DNA of 64,000 bases from Phalacrocorax aristotelis (taxonomy: Eukaryota > Chordata > Aves > Suliformes > Phalacrocoracidae). Within the stretch, counting starts at the first letter, position 1. Every line of letters begins with the position of its first letter. A model generated the notes under the pieces. It did no database searches. It worked only from the letters and a program-made list of their open reading frames with translations, and was not told the DNA's origin. Positions 1 to 16,100 of this stretch are shown in pieces. The stretch lies in NCBI RefSeq assembly GCF_949628215.1, contig NC_134281.1, forward strand, positions 10,984,501 to 11,048,500. The letters run 5' to 3'. A program made the position numbers and the translations under genes.

Positions 1-232
1 ATTTGATCTCATTTAAGACTAATTGTAGACAATTTTAAAAATAATTCAGCATTGAAGTAAAGACTGTGATTTTTTTTTTGTGTTTATTTTTCATTGCTTC
101 TGCAAACATCCTCAAGTCCTTGTTGCCTGGATGGGCTTAGTATCTTGAGCTAGTCTGCTGCAGTACCATTAAGTATCAGTACAGTTCTCTGCCTGCAGAT
201 GTGCACATTAATCCAATTGTGTTTTCTTCTAG

Positions 233-2133
<1,901 letters not shown>

Positions 2134-2524
2134 GTTGTAAATACATGTTTTAAAGTCCTGCTTTAAAAAGTGTCAGTGATGTAGGGCAAGTTGTATGCAT
2201 AACTCTGTTGTATAGCTACTTGAACTTTTGTACAGTGGGAAAAGTATAGTGACCTCCCAGAATATTTATATGGGGTTATCCTCTAAGCCACACTTCATAT
2301 AAGTAACAATGTGGTAGCGCTTGTTTGTTCAACGGCACAGGTGGGTTGGTGGTATTGTATGTGGAGAAATCCAATTCTAAATTCAGAGTGAGGAAAAAAA
2401 TCCTCCATTTGTGCTTGGCTTGTAAGTACCAGACTGGCTGCGGTGGTGGTGGTGAACTACAGCAAGCAAAAGACCAGCCCTGGGATGCTGTACAGCTCTC
2501 CAGGAGCCCATGGTCACAAGGCTG

Positions 2525-2530
2525 ATTAAA
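2525..2530 (+). terminator. Candidate poly(A) signal for PDHB (ATTAAA)
   Basis: ATTAAA lies about 390 nt after the PDHB stop and is followed by a T-rich stretch (TTGTTTTTC). Canonical AATAAA hexamers occur farther down at 3299-3304 and 3455-3460 and could serve longer transcripts. The choice among the three is inference. Confidence 0.35.
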
Positions 2531-2867
2531 AGTGAATGATCAAACTGGAGTGAGTGAAGCCTTGTTTTTCAGTTCGACAATTAAGTGCAACTATCTGCGC
2601 AGAGTGGCTCTGGAAGCCTGCGGTATGGGCTAAGAGATGGCAAACATGTTTAGTTTGAAGAACACTCCACCCATGCAGGAAAGGTTCTGCATGAGAGCTT
2701 AAACAACACTCCTGATCCTCTACAGTATGTGATAGGAAACACTACCTAATTTTTCTTCACTAGCTGCCACATACAGTGATAAAAATACTTGCCCGGATGC
2801 TTTACTGCATCACATGGGCTCACAATGGCACGCCCAAACTATAGTTCTTACAGTGCAAAATAAGTTA

Positions 2868-2873
2868 TTTTAT
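2868..2873 (-). terminator. Candidate distal poly(A) signal for PXK
   Basis: This is AATAAA on the - strand, about 1.3 kb past the PXK stop and lying between the proximal and distal PDHB poly(A) candidates. Use of this site would make PXK antisense to a long PDHB 3' UTR. Confidence 0.3.
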
Positions 2874-3903
2874 TCAGACATGCCAAGCTTGGGTGTGCAG
2901 CAGCAGCACAGATTGTGTTTGAGGAGCTAGGAAACAGGAAAGACTGGGAAACAGCTGGGAAATAGCCTTTAGGCATTCACCGGATGCCAGGGTTTAGCGA
3001 AGGGACTAGTCCTGAGAGGCAGGGAAAGCGCCGCTAGGCTTTGTTCAGCAGCTTCTGGTACAGAGTGGAATCAGCAGCGTGGTTGCTCTGCACCCTGGGG
3101 AGGCTGCCTTTCTGCTGAACTACTGGAGAGAAGATACTGACCTCTGTAAGTAGGCAGACGAGCATGGGTCCCATCTCAGTCAAGGGCCAGGAATGCCTTT
3201 CAGGGTGCTGTTACTTTCTTAGGAAGTCTGGCTTGCAGGTGAAATCCTAGCTGAATATACCCACCACCATGCCGCTGAAGGAATTCCATTAACATTTTAA
3301 TAAAAATGACCGAATATCACAGGTTACATGAAACTTTGTACAGACATTCTCTGCATAGTAACAAAAACTGATGTACTTGAATTTTAAAAAATGGATTATC
3401 TATAATCCTTTAAAGTGCAATTTGTTTAAGGTTTTAAATCAGAAAGGTTCTTTCAATAAAGTTTCAGCTGTAGAATTAACTTGAAGTAACTGTGTTTAAC
3501 CAAATCATGAATAATGTCCCAGTGTCCTGTTAACTCCCATTTCAACTGTTCCCTTATTTAAAAACACTTTCCCTTTGAGTTACAGGTAGGATGTCCATTT
3601 AAACACGTTTAATGAAACAGCATTTTTACTCCACCAGCAAATATGGTGGGAATAAGATGCAATTCTCCAGTTCCCTCACCTGTGCAGTACACTTCAAGGG
3701 TTGAGGGGGAGGGGTGTTGAATTATCTGAAAAACAACTCGCTGATTCAGTGCAGCCAAGAATTGAGTTACAACTGCATGAAAAGTGTTGAAAAACTGAGC
3801 AGACTAAAACTACATTCCAGCAATTTGAAAAAAAAGGGGTGGAATAGAGCTAAGAAAAAAAGCATTAATTCATCATGATTATGGTCATTCCTATTTTCAG
3901 ATT

Positions 3904-3909
3904 TTTATT
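3904..3909 (-). terminator. Candidate proximal poly(A) signal for PXK
   Basis: The + strand reads TTTATT here, which is AATAAA on the PXK strand, about 270 nt after the PXK stop codon. A second AATAAA at 2868-2873 on the same strand would give a 3' UTR of about 1.3 kb. Position is the only evidence. Confidence 0.45.
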
Positions 3910-4175
3910 CCGCTATATAGAAGTTGCTGTACCCCTGAAACTCTAGTTAGAGAACAAAGTTCTTGAAACCAAGTAAAGAATGGAGTACTTATCACAGCAT
4001 GGCAATGCAATTCAGACAGGGCAGCGCTGCTATTGGAGAGAAGCTGAAATAGGGGCAAACGGAGCTACAGCATGATTAGCTCCTATATGCTGGTGGATCA
4101 GTTGCTGAGGAGGGCCTTGTTCCTGGACAGCACAGGAGGGGGACAGAGAATTCAATTCTGGTGTGACCAGTGGCC

Positions 4176-7100
4176 TCAGCTGATCCTGGGAGCGCTGTAA
4201 TCACAGGTCTGTGTTTTCTTCAGAGTTCCTTTCTGAAAGTTTTGAATGGAGCTGAGTAGGGCTCCTCGGCTTGCACTGACATCGGGCCGTGAGCTTGGCT
4301 GCGTTGGCACCTCTGTAGTCGGAGGAGGAGCTGCTGGTGGCGGGGGCGGCGGGGGTGGTGCTGGGGGTATCGAAGATGCTCCTGTTGAGTTGAGAAGATG
4401 TAGTTTGATTATGCCAAGGAGGTCCTGCTGCAGAGCACTGCAGCTGCTTAGCTGGACTTGGCCAGTCCTGTCTGAGTCACGTCACTCCTTGAATGCCAGT
4501 GGAGTGTGAAGAACAGAACAGATGAAAAATGCCAAAGGGATCAAATCCCTCTATCTGCAGGTGAGTTGTGTCATCTGAGACACCTCTGAAATGAAGCCTG
4601 AAGTGCCTCAGTACTTGTAGGGGATGCAAAACATGACTCAAATGTGATCTTGCACTGAGGGAAACGGAGAGCACTTAACAGGACTTCTCAGCCTCAGCTT
4701 CTCCTGTTTCTCCCCAGTGAAGCAGTTTGCTCTTTGGGTCACAAACAGTAACAAAGACTGGAAGCAAGTATTGCTGCCTGTTCTTATTTACATGACTAAC
4801 TTTACATTCTTACAGAGGACCACATCGCTGTAGTATTTGTGATGACTGCTTGGTCACATTATACCCCGTTTCTAAAGGACTAACTGCAGATAGAGTTTTC
4901 TGGAAGTGTTTTACACTTCCACAGTACTGTCAGGCTTTCTCCAAACATGTTGTAACAAACACTTGTTTCACAGGCTGAATGAATCACAACAACCTGCCAC
5001 TCAGACTGCCTGCCTGTCTCACGTGTTCCCACGGGTCACCTTTGCACTCTGGCCCTTGCTTTCTACCCCAGTCACATCCATCTCATGCTTCACATCATGC
5101 CTCAGCCTCCATGTCCATACTCCCTGGGAAGCTGGAGCCCACAGGGGTGCATGCAGGCAGCCAGCCCAGCAGTGAGGGCCTGCATGGAGGTGTTTCCTGG
5201 CAGTTCAGATCCAGGCAGGTGGCCTTATTTGCCCCAAGCAGCACTCCCAAAGACCCTGATCTCATGCAACTCTGCTGCTGCACATTGCAATGTCATTTCT
5301 ACACAAGTATAATCAAAACATTCGGGTAGGAGTAAGAGCTAAGGGCTTCAGAGGTCTACACTTGCTGTTCCGCAAGACATCCATGTGAAGGTGGCATTTG
5401 CAGCCCATCACCAGCTATATTGGGAACAACGGGCCTGCCTTGTCTCATGTATTCTAGAATGAGTAGGGCCATAACGATTAATATTTTAGAACTATTCAAC
5501 AATGAATTTTAACTCCATCTAAATCATGAGTTATTCCATAGTAAGACTAGAGAGACAAATGGCATCTAGAGTCTAACACTTGCTTACAGTAGCTCTAACC
5601 TACAAAGAGGAATATACTAGTAAGTGGCAAGAACGACGGTACTGAAGGACAACAAAGCAAAACTGCTATGAAGTAAGCAAATACCAAGCAGTTAAAGGAC
5701 ATTACGCCACATGGACTCAATGCCTTGGGGCCATCTAACTTATTCAAATCTGCTTTTTACACTAGCCAAAGACATAAATTGATTTATTATTAGAAATAGT
5801 GGAAAACCACCCCTTGGGCTAGAGTCCTTCTGTTTCTCATGTGTGTACAGACAGCAAAGCACAGCACAGCAAATCTTGTCACTTTGCCAAGGGAAGAACA
5901 AGACCAAGAACAGTTGAAGTAACCACTTTTGTGGTTAAAGTGGTCAGAGCAGAACACTAGGGCTGGCGTACCGACGCTACCACCAAACTGATCAGATGAA
6001 CTGCTGTAAAAGAGCCAAGACCAGCTAATCATAAATGAAATGGCTTGAAAGAGATGCAAGACCTGCAGAGAGCAAAGACAAGATTTTTGGCTGGAGCTGC
6101 AAGGTGAGGTTGAAGAGGCTATGCAAGTAGCTGTGCAAGATGCAGCACAGAATGACCATGAAGACAGTGGCCAGGACTCTGCCTGGAATACAAATACAAA
6201 AGTATCATACACAGTGAAAGAAGGTACACATTTGGCAGAAGTGCAAAAAAGCCAGAGTGCTAAGATCACTAACTATTATTAGGTCAAGATTCTATCTGTT
6301 ATCTTCAAATTTTGCTTTGGGTGTTTTACAACAGGGGCACAAAGACAGGGAAGTAGGGGGAGAGGCCACCTTCCTTCAGGAAATTTGTTAAATTCCTCAG
6401 GACTAACTACTATTGAAATTGAGCTGTGATAACATACAGTTGTGACACCATACAGCTGAACTCTTGGAAGACCAATTACAGACAACAATACTCCTACACC
6501 TGAGCTCTGCCTTAAAACGTAAATGCACACAGGTTTTTAGGATGGTATCTGACTAGCTACGAGCATTACACATGGAACGCATTAATGAAGAGCACGGTTC
6601 TGAAAAATCTCAAATCAGTTAATTTTAATTAGTCAATGAAAACCAAGCTGTCCTTCCCTTCTTGAAACGAGTAGTGCAAAGGAAATCTTAATTCACGCTG
6701 GAGTACTCATATGCAGTTACATCTACAGATTAAATTGTTCTGTCCAATAGTGACATATTTTCCTGTATTTACTAGAAAAAACATCTGAGACAAGTGCTCA
6801 GTTCTAACTTTATAGCTGTAGACCTTTCCGATACATATATTGGAAGAAGTTGCCCGCAAACACACATTTTACTCATTCATGCAGTTTAAGAATAAAACAC
6901 TCAGACAAGAACTTACCAAGGGTTTTTTACAGGGACATTTTTGTTAAGAGAGTGTGTTAAAAGGAATGGGAAGTAAATCAGATGCTGTAAACTTGATGCC
7001 TGAATTGAAACAAAAACTTAATTATGAATTTAAAGTGACAGTAATTGTGCAAACAGCATTAAAAAGTTGGCTGAGAATGGGATGCAAATAAGAAAATCAT

Positions 7101-10100
7101 TTTAGTGATAGAGTTTTTAAAGATGCTGTATTTCATTATAATAATCCATTAGAATGTTCAGATCTTTTTCTTCCATGCCCTCCCGATACTAAGCAAGTTC
7201 AAGATTTGCATTCAACTTTCCCATACAGAAACAGAGCATCTTTAAAGAGATAAATCAGCATTAGCTTACTTTTCCGAAAATTCACGTTCAAAATGATGCA
7301 TGCTCTATTGAAGACAGCAGAGAAAGAGAGAGGACACAAGTTAATCATCCAGTTCTCGTGTCAAAGTAGAAAAACAGATAACTGTTAGCTGAAAAGTTAG
7401 TACAAAAAACAATACACTCTTATTCACTGACAAATACAAGGATAGCAGCTTGGCTATTTCATACGACAAACACAACACTATGATTCTGAATAACGAACCA
7501 CAATTTTCCATGCTATAAGCATTATTATACTTGATGAACAAATACAACACATTTTCAGTTGCACATGCCATAATTCAAGCTTTACAGGATTAAAGTGCAT
7601 TTAGAGAGATTCAGCAAGAAATCTGCAGGAAGATTAGCCAGAGAAGACAAAATCCATTCAGTTCAAAGAACACTTCCTGTTGTACAAACACCTGTACTTA
7701 CACTTACGCTCCATGGATCAGAGACACTCAAGAACAGCACTTGCTAAAGCATTCAAATTGTCTTACAGCAAGGTAAAGAGCAGAAAGATGCACCATATGG
7801 GTGTCTATGAAACGTATGTCATACTGAAGGATTCAGAACAAGTGGCACAGAAAATGATAGCTGAAGTACAACTCTCTCACTTTTATTCCCGCAGGGAAGC
7901 AAAAAAATTGTGCCCTCAAAACTCTTCTCTAATGTAAGAGATCTCGCTGGCATTTTATGGGCTTACTGGATTTAAAGAAGATGCAGTTAAGTTTTAAATA
8001 ATCCACACCACAGTGTTCTGCATCCCTTCTGATCCTAGCCACAGCTCATAGCCTCAAAGAAAAATAACAGATTTTCAAGAAAGCAAAGAATTGTGCAAGG
8101 GGAAAAAAAAAAAAAAAAAAAAAAAGACTCAAACATTCAAGAGAGAATGCCAGAAACACGGAAAGTTACATTAGAATCACTTTCCACGATCTAAACAATG
8201 TATTTCAAAGATGATATTTAGCTGGGTGTCTGCAACAAAACCAGCCCAAAACATTCTGGTCAATGAGAAAAGCCCATGAGAGCCTACATTTCTAGTAGAC
8301 ACATTTCCCCTCAAAGCAGGGCACGCACTCGATCCTGCAGTTAGTTGCAGCTATCATTATGAAGACAGCTGAAGGCAGCCATCATTTTCTTTCTTAGTAT
8401 GTTTTGCACTGACTATACCAAGCACTCTACTGCAAGCCAAGTCTCACATGGCCTTTGTTCAGAGACAAAGCACTTTTCAACCTGTGAGAAACCCCCTGAA
8501 CAAGGTTACTTCCCCAGGGCCTGTCAGCCTGGAGCCCATCCCCCTTCTGGTCAGTGTGTCTGGCTCTGCCCATACCCACATATTACATTGATTTGGGTGG
8601 TTACAGGTCAGGACAAGGGCAAGGGCTTCCGTTGGGTACACTTTTTCACATCAGCCTTCATTTTGCCATGGCATTGTATCAGTGAGATGCTTTGACGTGC
8701 CATGATTCTAACACAACCGCGACCAAACCAGAAAGACAGACTGAAAGCCTCATTCTCTTTCTGACAGTCATCTCACCACACCGATACCCACGAGCAATTT
8801 TGGTTTAGAATTAAATATCCTTTGTAAGTATGAGGAAACTGGAAGAGAGAGACACAAGCTATAGCTCCATCAGTTGTCACAAAGAAAGTCCCACCATGGA
8901 GCCAGTGAGTCTTTCAACAAGTCATTACTAGCATACTTGCTTAGAATAGCTAAAACTACAACATTGCTGGTGAAAAAAAATAATCAAGCACGCTGGACTT
9001 TTAGAGGTAATATCTGAAGTTTCTTCTATGAATTCTACTCAAAAAAGCATTTCTGAAATGGTGACACTTGCCTTTACACTTGATCAAATGCATCAGTGTC
9101 ATCAGCACACTAAAGCACTTTCTAGTTTGAATGCAGTAGGGCAATGTGCACTATGTCAAACAGGGCTGATCACCACGAGTCACCAGAATCATTCTGGCAG
9201 CAGGATGACTGACGCACTGTGACAATGTAATCCGAACAGCAGCCAAGTTTTGAGCCCCAACTTGAGCCGTTCTTAACCATTTGAGCCACGTGTACACATA
9301 AACCTGCATCACATGCTCAGAACTTGAAAAAGCTTTCAATCAAGTTCCAACACACTGAAGTCAAAAAGTAAGTAAAGGCAGTTTTACTGCAGAAAAAAAA
9401 AAATGTTTTCTAAACACCTGTCCACTTCGGAGGCATAAGGTTTTCTTTTGCATTTTCAGCTACTTCCTTTTTAAAGCATACAGAACTTGAAGTAACCCCT
9501 CCAGCTATGAGTCAGTACGTCTAGAGAACAGCGCTGTTATTGTGCAACACAATAACGGTTATTATCTTGTTTAGACTAACTGGGAGAAGTTAGTTCATAA
9601 AATATACACTTCAACATACCCTCAGCTTGAAGGAGAAGTGACCAATTTGAATTTCAGCATGATCGATTTCAATTATATCACACAGACTGCAGCGTCCTTT
9701 GAAATACCATCCACAGCAAACACAAATTTGATTGCATCGCTTCAGTTAACAAGTTGTGCTGTGTGGAAAGTTCCTGGGACTAGGAATGATACAGCATGAG
9801 TCATCATAACAAGCAGCAATGCTATAGACTGCTTCCCTTCTACAAATGTATTCCATTAACACCGGTTGCTGTTAACATTTGCCAATGCTCCTCTTCTAGC
9901 CTTTCAGACTGAAGCATATCTACTACTGCTCAATACTCAGATTTGTAATGAAACTTTCATGAACATTTCTGTTGCCCACTCAAGCAGATTCTTCATCACT
10001 TCCCACTGCCTGTCCTAAACATTTGCAAAACTGTTTGCACAGGTACCCAGCAAACTGGAAGAGGGAACTGGACAAAAAAACAAACAAAAAATATTTTTAA

Positions 10101-13100
10101 CCTGCATCAGTTTCTGACTTGTTCCTACCAGTTCTACTGGTGTCATCAATAGGCTGTGGCAGAACGGGAGATTTTGACAGCCTAAGCCACTGAATTTGTC
10201 ATACCCAAAATTCCTGAAACTACATCACAGCAGTATGGGCATAAAGAGACAATACACAAAAACAAGGGATCAACAAAGAGTCAACAGACCATTAACATCA
10301 GAACAAATGCATACTGGAACATGAGGGCCAGAAAGTTGTCTGGAGAGTAGCAATGTCAGTAGGACTGGAGTAATAGAGACTCTGAAGCAAGCACTTACAC
10401 TCTATGGGTAAATCATATCATGTGTGTCTCAAGAAAGGTTATTAATTGAAAAAGAACAGTATAAAAAGGTTCTCTATGGCCCTCAAAAGAGAGCAAATGC
10501 CCACACTCAGGGTGACACATAAGATAAATGTCATCTCTGTTCCATCCTTGAAAACCACCATCCCTTAACCATCCTTAGGAATAACACTCACAGTTGCAGG
10601 GATGGGGGAATAAAAAAAACAAAGAAAGAGACAGACACTGTAATGACTCTTGAACTTACCTGCTGTAGAGGGCGGAGTGGGGGATGATGGAGATGTTAAT
10701 GGGGAACTCGCCCCAGAGCCTGCTAAATAAAACAACAGTCTAGTAACTAAAGCTGCGACATTAAAATTCAACACATCCAGACAAGACAGATTGTTGGAAA
10801 CCGGCCAACTTTATTGACTGAAAATCCAATCCTGCTTCCACTGAAATCTTGGGAAAGATTCCCATTCATACGAACAGTGTCACTCAGACCCGATCTGAAC
10901 AGAGAGACTTAACAGTACACAGTATCAGAGGAGGTCCAAACACATAAGAAACGCACTCAACAGTATTCCTCAATGGGAAACACTTCTTTTCTGTTGCTTA
11001 GGCTGTTGGATTTCAGCGTCCAAATTCTGTTCTCCTTAAGAGTTGTGCCACTGCATGGATGGCACCCCATTTCTCCTTCTAAGAGATGATTTTCAGTCAG
11101 TTGCTGTACTCCACAAGTTACTCTGATATCTGACTATTCCACAATAGGCTGCTTATGGACACATTTTAGCCAGGCAAGTCAACTCTATTAAACTGTTTGC
11201 TAGTACCAACCATTTCTTTTAACTAAATGAAGACCTGTCAAGGGCTCTATTGTTTTAGAATATGGCACTGAAGCAGCAATTGAAGAGGTAATTTTCTCAT
11301 TCATCTTAACACCTTACTATGGAATACAGATCACCACAGAGTTTCTCCCTGAAGGCTACATTATTAAATCGCCCAAATAATGGATGTTGTTATTATTCCA
11401 GTCAAATGTCAAAAAGAATGAAGAGACTGATATTTTTTTGGAGGAATGGAGCACAGAAGAGAGGACATATTGCTTTATATTAGGCAGCTGAAAATCTAAC
11501 ACTGATGATATTTTTCAGCCCTTGATTTATCTATTATTAAATACCTAAAACCAGCAGTATCAGGCTCTGGTAGTCCAATATTAATGCGTAAACTGATGGT
11601 GACCCTGGATCTTTTAAGCCAGAAAGTGACAGCAACAACAAAAACATTGACATAGCTGTGTAGAAGCAAGCTCTTCTCTCTGTAGTTACCTGAGTTATTT
11701 GAGTTGCTGTATTTTGCTGAGTGTTCTTCCCCACTTTCATAGGCAGAACGTTTTGACTTCTTTAAAAAAGAGCAGAAGAAACAAAAGATGGGAATGGGTA
11801 ATTGCTTTCCATGATAAGGACTGAAAAGACACACAGATCTGTAGCAGCCATCCACTGTATCGCACAAGGTTTATCAATGCCCAGCATCCCTCTCACCACA
11901 CCCAACATGTGCTGCCACGATGACAACAGCAGCAAGGCTGTTCTGCACTCAAATACGTCCAGGCAAGCAAGCAGGGCAACTCCAGTGTCCTCTGGCCACA
12001 AGGGAAAGGCAGAAAACTGACCCACAAAAAGGAAGAGAAACACAGCCAATGCGATGCAGGAGCAGACTAAAAAAAGGCTCCAATACCCTCACCTGGCAGC
12101 AGGAAGCAGCACAGGCTGTCATCTGTGTATGAGGTGTTAACTAAGCCTGTTCTCATACGGCAACCTCTACCAGGTTAAACCAATATGCAAGTCAGCTACC
12201 ACTGTAACTGAAACTTCTTAAGAAGTGTATTGCTTAGCTACAGAAGTGAAAACAATCAGGAAGTAGTAGAGAAAAAACACGGGACAGAATAGACCAGCAT
12301 GCGTGTGGTTGTGCATGCTGAACATTTAAAAAAGATACACATCTTTTTCCGTGTGAGAAACCTACTTAAAGTTTGCTTACTTTTCGTGCTAAGATCTTCC
12401 TTTTCTTTTTTTCTTCTTCAGAGCCATGATGAGATTGAGCTCTTGTCAGCCTTCTGTGCTGGTGAATCTTCAAAATTAAGGGAAAACCAGAAAAAGACTA
12501 AGTTAATATCGCAAATGTTCTCAGACAAGGTGTATGTTTGGGGTGCAAGCAAACACACTGTAGTTACTTTACATGTTTAGTTTTCTTTTTTAATTTTTAG
12601 CTTTTATCTTTGCTGTTGCTGGTAGAGGATGGAGCCTCATACTGCAGTTAAAATAATCTTTTAACTTAGGAGCCACTGCCTGTGAGGTTGCACCACTTAA
12701 AACAGTGAGATGCCATACAGTCAACAGCTGTTCTACCACTCCTCATACGGCATTTTTGGGAAAGCAAATCTGTTGATGAAAGCCTTTATTACTCAAAATC
12801 ACTTTGAGTGAGTAAAAACTCGCTTTCCCTATGTAAAAGTGATAAGAGGAAATGGAATGTCTGTAGGAAATACTGTAAAGAAATGCAGATGTTACCAATT
12901 TCTGTTCTTCTGTTAATCGTTTTTCTATGCATTCCTTGGAGGTTTTCAATGCCTCTTTTAGCTTAGTAGGAATCTAATACAGAATTGGAAAAAAAAAATC
13001 ATAGCACAAAACATGATAAAGGAAAACATAACTTCTCTGCTAAAAACTCACCATTCATCCGATAACACCCACCTAAAGCCCCAAATTCTGACACTATTCC

Positions 13101-16100
13101 CTTAGCGAAGGAGAAAAAAAAGACTCTAGATGCATATTTTCCACTCCGAACCTAGCTACAGATCTAACAGCAGGGACAAAGTCACACTGAATAATAGAAG
13201 GGATACTCTAGTGGCAGGGACATCTAACTGTTCTGATACTCTGGTCACATCGCCAACTGCCATGAAGCTGACAACACAGGACACGTAGCACATGCCCTCC
13301 AGAAGTGCTCTGGGGCAGCTCCCAAACGGGAACAGACGTGGCTCCCCAGAAGTCCCAGTGCTGGAGCTGGCAGCAGTGTGCTGATGGTGACACCCAGCAA
13401 AATCAGTTTCCACAGGTCTTAGCAATTCATTTCCTCTCACTCCAAACGACCCACATTACTTAGCATCCTCCGCTCAGATAAAGTGCCATCATCAGTCATG
13501 CAAATTAGCTCCAGCACAGGAGTTACACTTGAACACTCATGGGTCACAATGTGCCCCTCTTTTAAGGGATGATACAATGTTCTTGGGTACAATTCACCAA
13601 AGGAATCCAAACACTGATGGCAATCGCCGTAAAGGCAAATAAAGCCAGCATTCCTCTACTCTATTTGTCAATTAATGCATAGCTTACCCACAGCCTGGCA
13701 CTTCCACAAACATCAGCAAATCAATGTTCAACTCTACCTTAAACTGTGGTTTCTCGGAGTTTGTTAGCAGGACATCACTGAATAATCTGTGAATGGAAAG
13801 GAATATTATTCACAAGAGACAGGCAGAACCACAGCAAGAATACTACTGGTTCTGTTCGCTTAGCTCCCTCTTTCTCCTTTTCCCACTCTGTCCTCAACCC
13901 TAGGCCACTGCTTGGGTTTTTTCCACCGGTTTTTATGTACTGCCTTTTACTTTCCAAGCACTGCCATAAAATTAGCAGCATCCAACCCTCAGAATGTAGC
14001 CACTACTGATGGCAGAGTTAGCAAGACTGTGTGAAGTATTTTGAAAGCTGATAGAACAGGTACAAATATCAAAGGCAGAGAAGGGTTGTCCCAAAACAAG
14101 AATGTCTTTTCCTTAAAAGTATATTGATTCTTCAATGATAAAAAGATTACCAGGGACTTAATTTAAAATTTCACCTGAACAAAATCATTGCTCTTTTTAA
14201 GGAAACTCTTGTTAGCATAACTCTTGTTTTAGCATTAACAAGAACCACGTGAGAGATCAATGAGTGAAATTAACATCTGAAGATATCTGCGTTCTTGTCT
14301 GTAGTCTGGCAAAGGTAACCGAAGCAAATACACTAACAATTTTGCTCTCCCCTCTATGGTATCACCAGCAACAGCATAAATGATTAATCCTTTTCCATCC
14401 AAAACAAAGACACTAGAGGGCAATGGTAGGCTGAAAATAAACTGGTTAGTCCATTTCAAGACACTTTGCTCTGCAGAACCTACTAGAAAACCGTCCCAGA
14501 AAGAGATCTCAAGTCTGGCACCAAAATAAAAGTTTCAGAGATTTTTTTCGTTGCTGTTCACTATCGAAAATTATCACAGGGCTACAGTAGAGAAAACAAA
14601 TTTAAGTCTAGAATCAAGCTTATAAGAATAGTATTCCATGAAAAATTAAGATATAAATCAAATTTTAAGAGACTCCTAGAAAACCCACGTATGTTCACCA
14701 TTGTTTACAGGGCATTTTTCTGACCCTTTCTGTTTGCATGTCCTTGCAAAATTAAGCAAACTCATACTTTATATGGTTGCAATAAATAATAAATCTTAAT
14801 AAATATTTAAATTACATAATTGCATTGCACATCTATATAGAACAGTTGCGAAGAGCACTGGTATGAAGGGAATGTAGTATAATATCCTACGTATCACATA
14901 CAGCTGGGCATGGATTGTTCAGCACCTTTTAACACCTGTATATTCCTCTCTTTGCAGAGTTTTCTTATAGTGTTTCTCCCCTGCTTACATCTTCTCTCTA
15001 CCTCCCACCTCCTTTAAGAGTAGAGGGAGGGAGGAGTAGAAGGAATTGAAGGCTGAGACAAGCCTGCAGCATCTCTTCCCAACTAGGAAATGTGAATCTT
15101 GCAGCATGCTCTAAGTGTACTGCAATCTGTACACTGGGAGATCAGACCCAGATTTAGGTATGGGCACTCTGTCATTTATGAGGTCGTGACTCTGGCACCT
15201 CGTATTAAAAAAAAATATAAAAGAACCCCCACCAGGAACTGTGGTTCTACACTGAGCATGCTGGTGACATGTCGCAGAACAGCGACAGCAGAAAATTTCC
15301 TTGGCAATATTGTCTCCTAAGTGCAGGAAGGGCAGCACTGCAGACAGGTATGATCTCCAGCTCAGTCATGCACTGATGTTGGTCCCTTTCTGCATCCTAT
15401 TCTTTCCCCATACCTGCCCTTACCACTTCACTGCATCAGTGGGAGGACAGCCTGTAAGGAAATTAATTCTGTCTGTGCTTCAGAGAATCTGTAAGCCAGC
15501 CGTGCAGGAAACCAGCCAGAACTTATACACAACTTTTCATACCCAGAACCAGTCTAAATGTCACTGCAGAGCAAAGCAAGACATCTATTTTGCTAGTCAT
15601 AAGTAAACTGATAGCAAAATCTACTGAGGTAGGTCTGAAGGAGACATACAAAAAGACTCCTTATTCTAAATGCTTTTAAACAATCTGTACATGATCTTAA
15701 TCATGCTTGCAATACTATAATAGCTGGATCAATTTAAACCATAGCACCATGCTAAATAAAATGCATTCATAACAGCTCCAGCACACCAAGAGACAATGCA
15801 ATGTTAAATGAGCATATATCATCTTCACAAGGGATGGGTTCGATAAAGCCTATCAATTTTAAAGCTTCATTCGGGATGCACTATACATCCCCCAGAATGA
15901 GGAGCAAACCCTTACAAAAAGGAACAAGAGCAAAAAGGTTCTTCCTCATAACATAATTAAAAATATTCCCATGAGTATAAACCAAGTAAAACAAGACTTA
16001 CGGCATCTGTAAGAGCCGTGAAACAGTTGGCATGCCATTCTTCATTGCTTCACAGGTCAGAATGGATTCCAACACAGACACTACCAAAGAAAAAATAAGA

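Larger units (their letters stand above)
2134..4175. other. Tail-to-tail region between PDHB and PXK (3' UTRs)
   Basis: No coding sequence is recognised. The stretch holds the 3' UTR of PDHB on the + strand and that of PXK on the - strand. It contains hexamers facing both ways: + strand at 2525, 3299 and 3455; - strand at 3904-3909 and 2868-2873. If the distal signals are used, the two transcripts overlap. Confidence 0.6.

Noticed and set aside
5790-6269. 159-codon - strand frame
   Set aside because: Very rich in Ser, Cys and Trp; it looks like the complement of a purine-rich + strand frame, reported separately as a low-confidence observation.
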